Both the position numbers and the translations under genes were made by a program. The notes under the pieces are model-generated. The model did not search any database and was not told the DNA's origin. It saw nothing but the letters and a program-made list of their open reading frames with translations. This document shows positions 56,955 through 59,321 of a stretch of DNA of 59,321 nucleotides, piece by piece; positions within the stretch are counted from its first letter, which is position 1; every line of letters starts with the position of its first letter. Origin of the DNA: Saccharomonospora sp. CUA-673 (GTDB lineage: Bacteria; Actinomycetota; Actinomycetes; Mycobacteriales; Pseudonocardiaceae). The stretch is taken from positions 1 through 59,321 of the forward strand of contig NZ_MKKE01000021.1 in NCBI RefSeq assembly GCF_001942305.1. The letters are read 5' to 3'.

Positions 56955-57006
56955 AGGGGAACTTTGGTCCCGTTGAACGCGACCAAGGGGCCCTTGGGAG
57001 CTTTTA
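56955..57006. repeat. Palindromic element A5 (decayed short form)
   Basis: CTTTGGTCCCGTTGAACGCG at 56962-56981 and the right arm GCGACCAAGGGGCCCTTGGG with GAGCTTTT at the end keep the inner stem and the GTTGAAC loop of the family, while the left outer arm is lost. Its TTTT tail contains the stop codon (57004-57006) of the EamA gene on the other strand. Confidence 0.7.
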
Positions 57007-57906
57007 GACGGGGACTCGGGTGCGGCGGAGGCGGTTGGCGAGGGTGGCGCCTGCGGAGCCGAGGGCCACGCCGGTGACCACGACGGCGCTCGCGGCGATC
57101 TCGATCGGTGTCGGCCGTTCGCCGAGGATCACGAACGCCAGCGTCAGGCCGACGACCGGGACCAGCAGCGAGAACGGGGCGACCGTGCTCGCCGGGTTGC
57201 GGCGCATGAGCGTCGACCAGATGCCCGCGCCGACGACCGTGCCCAGGATCGCCGTGTACGCGATCCCCGTGACGGCCAGCCACGCCGTCGCATCGTCGAT
57301 CGTCACTAGGCTGTTCCAGGCCGCCGTCGGACCCTCGAACACCAGCGACAACGCCAGCATCGGCAGCGGTGGTACGACGCACATCCACAGGGTCAGGTGC
57401 AGTGGGTTGTCCGGCTGCGCCTGCCGCAGGCACAGGTTGCCGACCGCCCACGACAACGCACCGAGCACCGTGAGCACGACCGGTAGCAGCGCCGCGTGCT
57501 CGGCCCGTTGCCAGCCGATCGCGCACATGCCGGCAACCGCGAGGACGATGCCCGCGATCTGCCACGGCGACAACTTCTCCCGCAGCAGCAGCCATCCGAG
57601 CAACACGGTGAACGGCGCCGACGCCTGCAACACCAGCGACGCCAGGCCCGTCGGCATGCCCGTGTCCATCGCGATGAACAGGAACGCGAACTGCAACGTG
57701 CCGAAGCCCAGGCCGTACCCGATGAGCCAGCGCAGCTTCACCCGCGGCCACGGCACCAGCAGCGCGACCGGCAACACCAGCACGGCGAAACGCAGCGCAC
57801 CCGCGAACAACGGCGGGAAGTGCTGCAGCGTCGCGTCGATCGCCAGGAAGTTGCAGCCCCACAGCACGGCCGTGAGGGCCGCCAGCAGCCGATCGCGCAC
57901 GCTCAT
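57004..57906 (-). CDS. EamA/DMT family transporter
   Basis: A 300-residue membrane protein with ten helices in two EamA halves (first: AALTAVLWGCNFLAIDATLQ to WLLLREKLSPWQIAGIVLAV; second: LTVLGALSWAVGNLCLRQAQ to VILGERPTPIEIAASAVVVT). DMT exporters expel amino acids or other metabolites. It is divergent from a LysR gene, a common pair in which the regulator senses the exported compound. The stop TAA lies in the tail of a palindromic element. Confidence 0.9.
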   Translation of the reverse strand: MSVRDRLLAALTAVLWGCNFLAIDATLQHFPPLFAGALRFAVLVLPVALLVPWPRVKLRWLIGYGLGFGTLQFAFLFIAMDTGMPTGLASLVLQASAPFTVLLGWLLLREKLSPWQIAGIVLAVAGMCAIGWQRAEHAALLPVVLTVLGALSWAVGNLCLRQAQPDNPLHLTLWMCVVPPLPMLALSLVFEGPTAAWNSLVTIDDATAWLAVTGIAYTAILGTVVGAGIWSTLMRRNPASTVAPFSLLVPVVGLTLAFVILGERPTPIEIAASAVVVTGVALGSAGATLANRLRRTRVPV

Positions 57907-57999
57907 GCCACCAGCTTGCGGCGCCTAACTATGAAGTACCAGCGATATTATTTTCACCATCCTTCCGCGCCTGCTTCACTGTCTGGTTGACTGGTAGGC

Positions 58000-58899
58000 G
58001 TGGATCTGGGGAAGTTGCGCACGCTGAGGGAATTCGCCGACCGGGGCAGCGTCATCGCCACCGCGCAGGCCCTGCATTGCACGCCGTCGGCGGTGTCGCA
58101 GCAGCTCAAGGCGCTGCAGGCCGAGGCGGGCGTCGCGCTCACCGAACCCGCCGGCCGCGGACTCCGCCTCACCGACGCCGGCCTCGCCCTCGTCACCAGG
58201 GCCGACGAAGTGCTCGGCGCCGTCGAACGCGCCGAGGCCGAACTCGACGCCTACCGCGAATCGCCACGCGGCCGCGTCCGGCTCGCGATCTTCCCCTCCG
58301 CCGCCGTGCTCCTCCTGCCCGGGCTGCTGACCCGATTCGCCGAGTTCACCGGACTCGACGTCGACGTCCGCGACGTCGACATGACCCCCGACGAGGTTCC
58401 CGGTCTCCTCGCCGACTTCGACATCGTCGTCACCCACCGTGACGAACACGCCACCGAGTTCGAGAACGAACGCCTCCGCGTCGTGCCGCTGTTGCGCGAA
58501 CCCCTCGACGTCGCGCTGCCCCAGGGTCATCCCCTCGGGGACCGCGAGCACCTCGAGCTTGCCGACCTCGCCGGCGAATCGTGGATCAGCGTCGACGTCG
58601 GGTTTCCCGTCGACGATGTGTTGCTCTCCCTCGCCACCCGTACCGGGGTACGGCCACGGGTTGTTCAGCGGATCAACGACTTCCACATCACCGAGGCGCT
58701 CGTCGCCGCCGGACACGGGATCGCGTTGCTGCCTCGGTACACGGTTGATACGACCCGGGTCGTTCGGCTTCCGTTGACCGGGATTCGGGTTGCTCGGAAT
58801 GTTGAGGCCGTCGTTCGGCACGGCGGGCCTGTACGGCCGGCGGTTAGTGCCGTGTTGGAGGCTGTCCGGGCCGAGGCCGGGGAGGTCGCCTTGGGGTGA
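58000..58899 (+). CDS. LysR family transcriptional regulator
   Basis: A 299-residue regulator from GTG 58000. The HTH is residues 1-60 (LGKLRTLREFADRGSVIATA, QALHCTPSAVSQQLKALQAE), then the linker helix (VTRADEVLGAVERAEAELDA) and a substrate-binding-like effector domain (VRLAIFPSAAVLLLPGLLTR; VALPQGHPLGDREHLELADL; ALVAAGHGIALLPRYTV). It is divergent from the EamA exporter, whose gene it probably controls from the 93-bp space between them. A long 21-bp repeat array begins 12 bp after its stop. Confidence 0.92.
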   Translation: MDLGKLRTLREFADRGSVIATAQALHCTPSAVSQQLKALQAEAGVALTEPAGRGLRLTDAGLALVTRADEVLGAVERAEAELDAYRESPRGRVRLAIFPSAAVLLLPGLLTRFAEFTGLDVDVRDVDMTPDEVPGLLADFDIVVTHRDEHATEFENERLRVVPLLREPLDVALPQGHPLGDREHLELADLAGESWISVDVGFPVDDVLLSLATRTGVRPRVVQRINDFHITEALVAAGHGIALLPRYTVDTTRVVRLPLTGIRVARNVEAVVRHGGPVRPAVSAVLEAVRAEAGEVALG

Positions 58900-58910
58900 G
58901 GCCCCGGGGC

Positions 58911-59141
58911 GTATTGGCACCCTGCGGCACCGTGTCAGCAACTCGCGTCGCCGTGTTGGCAACTCGCGTCGTCGTGTCAGCATCTCGCGTCGCTGTGTTC
59001 GCAACTCGCGTCGCTGTGTTCGCAGTTCGTGCCGCCGTGTCAGCATCTCGCGTCGTCGTGTCAGCGTCCTGCGTCGTCGTGTCAGCACTTGGCGGCGTTG
59101 TGTTGGCGGTTTACGGCGTTGTGTTGGTGTTTCGCGGTGCC
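58911..59141 (+). repeat. 21-bp tandem repeat array R6 (11 units)
   Basis: Eleven units begin at 58911 and follow every 21 bp to 59121. The commonest form is GTGTCAGCATCTCGCGTCGT(C), with GTGTTGGCA and GTGTTCGCA variants. Units become less alike toward the right end. It is the longest array of the family in this window and follows the LysR gene. Confidence 0.92.
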
Positions 59142-59258
59142 GGTTTGTTGCTTTGGGGTTGGGGTGCTCGCCGGCGGGCAGGTCTCCGGGATGGTGGGGC
59201 GGCTTTGCCGCTGGGCGAAGTGTCATCCCGTCGACCTCTCGTTTTCGTTTATCACACT

Positions 59259-59321
59259 GCAGTCAGGGCGCAAGGGTTTCGGGTTTCGCTGCGGTTTCGT
59301 TTTGGGTTGCGCCCTGACTGC
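59259..59321. repeat. Terminal inverted repeat, 15-bp perfect stem
   Basis: GCAGTCAGGGCGCAA at 59259-59273 pairs perfectly with TTGCGCCCTGACTGC at 59307-59321, the last base of the window. The 33-nt loop is T-rich with GGTTTCG repeated. The region from 59142 on has lower G+C and no gene. Confidence 0.85.

Noticed and set aside
58911..59141. CRISPR array
   Set aside because: Repeats are head to tail at 21 bp with only four to six variable bases and no spacers of 28-40 bp; no cas gene is near.

Overview
The window is high-GC actinobacterial DNA (about 70 % G+C by eye) and fits a member of the Pseudonocardiaceae or a close relative of the mycolata. The signs are ESX/type VII partners (a PPE-like C-terminus next to EspG), mycothiol-linked enzymes (mycoredoxin, a maleylpyruvate-isomerase-fold protein), deazaflavin-type nitroreductase folds, XRE-DUF5753/DUF397 pairs, and the order dnaX - cell-wall amidase - ybaB - recR known from Mycobacterium. 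The genus is an inference. Most of the window is ordinary chromosome.

Layout. 1-2.6 kb: end of a PPE-like ESX substrate, its EspG chaperone, an acyl-CoA thioesterase and a secreted repeat protein. 2.7-10.8 kb: small metabolic genes (pirin, two GNATs, GatB/YqeY, acyl-CoA ligase plus cyclase, VOC protein, MDMPI-fold protein, nitroreductase-hemerythrin fusion) separated by arrays of a 21-bp repeat. 11-16.3 kb: lactate oxidation operon lutABC, a TetR/nitroreductase pair with two operator-like palindromes, and a divergent IclR/catC pair. 16.4-22.5 kb: catalase and its Fur-type regulator, mycoredoxin, an ECF sigma factor overlapping a 70-aa protein and an FUSC exporter, and an antitoxin-like protein. 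22.5-28.2 kb: tyrA, an M20 amidohydrolase, the tadA pair, tRNA-Ser(CGA) and a secreted nuclease. 28.3-32 kb: a four-gene cluster built on a large FtsK/SpoIIIE-type ATPase with no membrane segment plus small helical proteins. 32.3-40.4 kb: metH under a probable SAH riboswitch, tRNA-Ser(GGA), and gnd-ktrB-ktrA. 40.5-44.1 kb: XRE-DUF5753 regulator, DUF397 protein, the SRP RNA and a secreted hydrolase. 44.1-50.8 kb: SLC13 transporter, dnaX, amidase, ybaB, recR, a P-loop kinase. 51-56.7 kb: a complete dipeptide/oligopeptide ABC operon. 57-59.3 kb: an EamA exporter divergent from a LysR regulator, a long repeat array, and an inverted repeat at the very end.

Two things run through the whole window. 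First, at least 17 reading-frame breaks in 11 genes can all be repaired by adding one base, nearly always in a short G or C run. They look like homopolymer undercalls rather than biology, so the broken genes are described here as probably intact. Second, intergenic spaces are occupied by repeat families: a 21-bp tandem repeat (six arrays, about 37 units), a palindromic element in short and long forms (five copies, four of them at convergent gene ends), and a small 22-bp repeat. These usually abut or overlap stop codons.

The best candidates for undescribed biology are the FtsK-type ATPase cluster with its two 86-residue helical partners (28.3-32.0 kb), the 21-bp arrays, and the palindromic element family.
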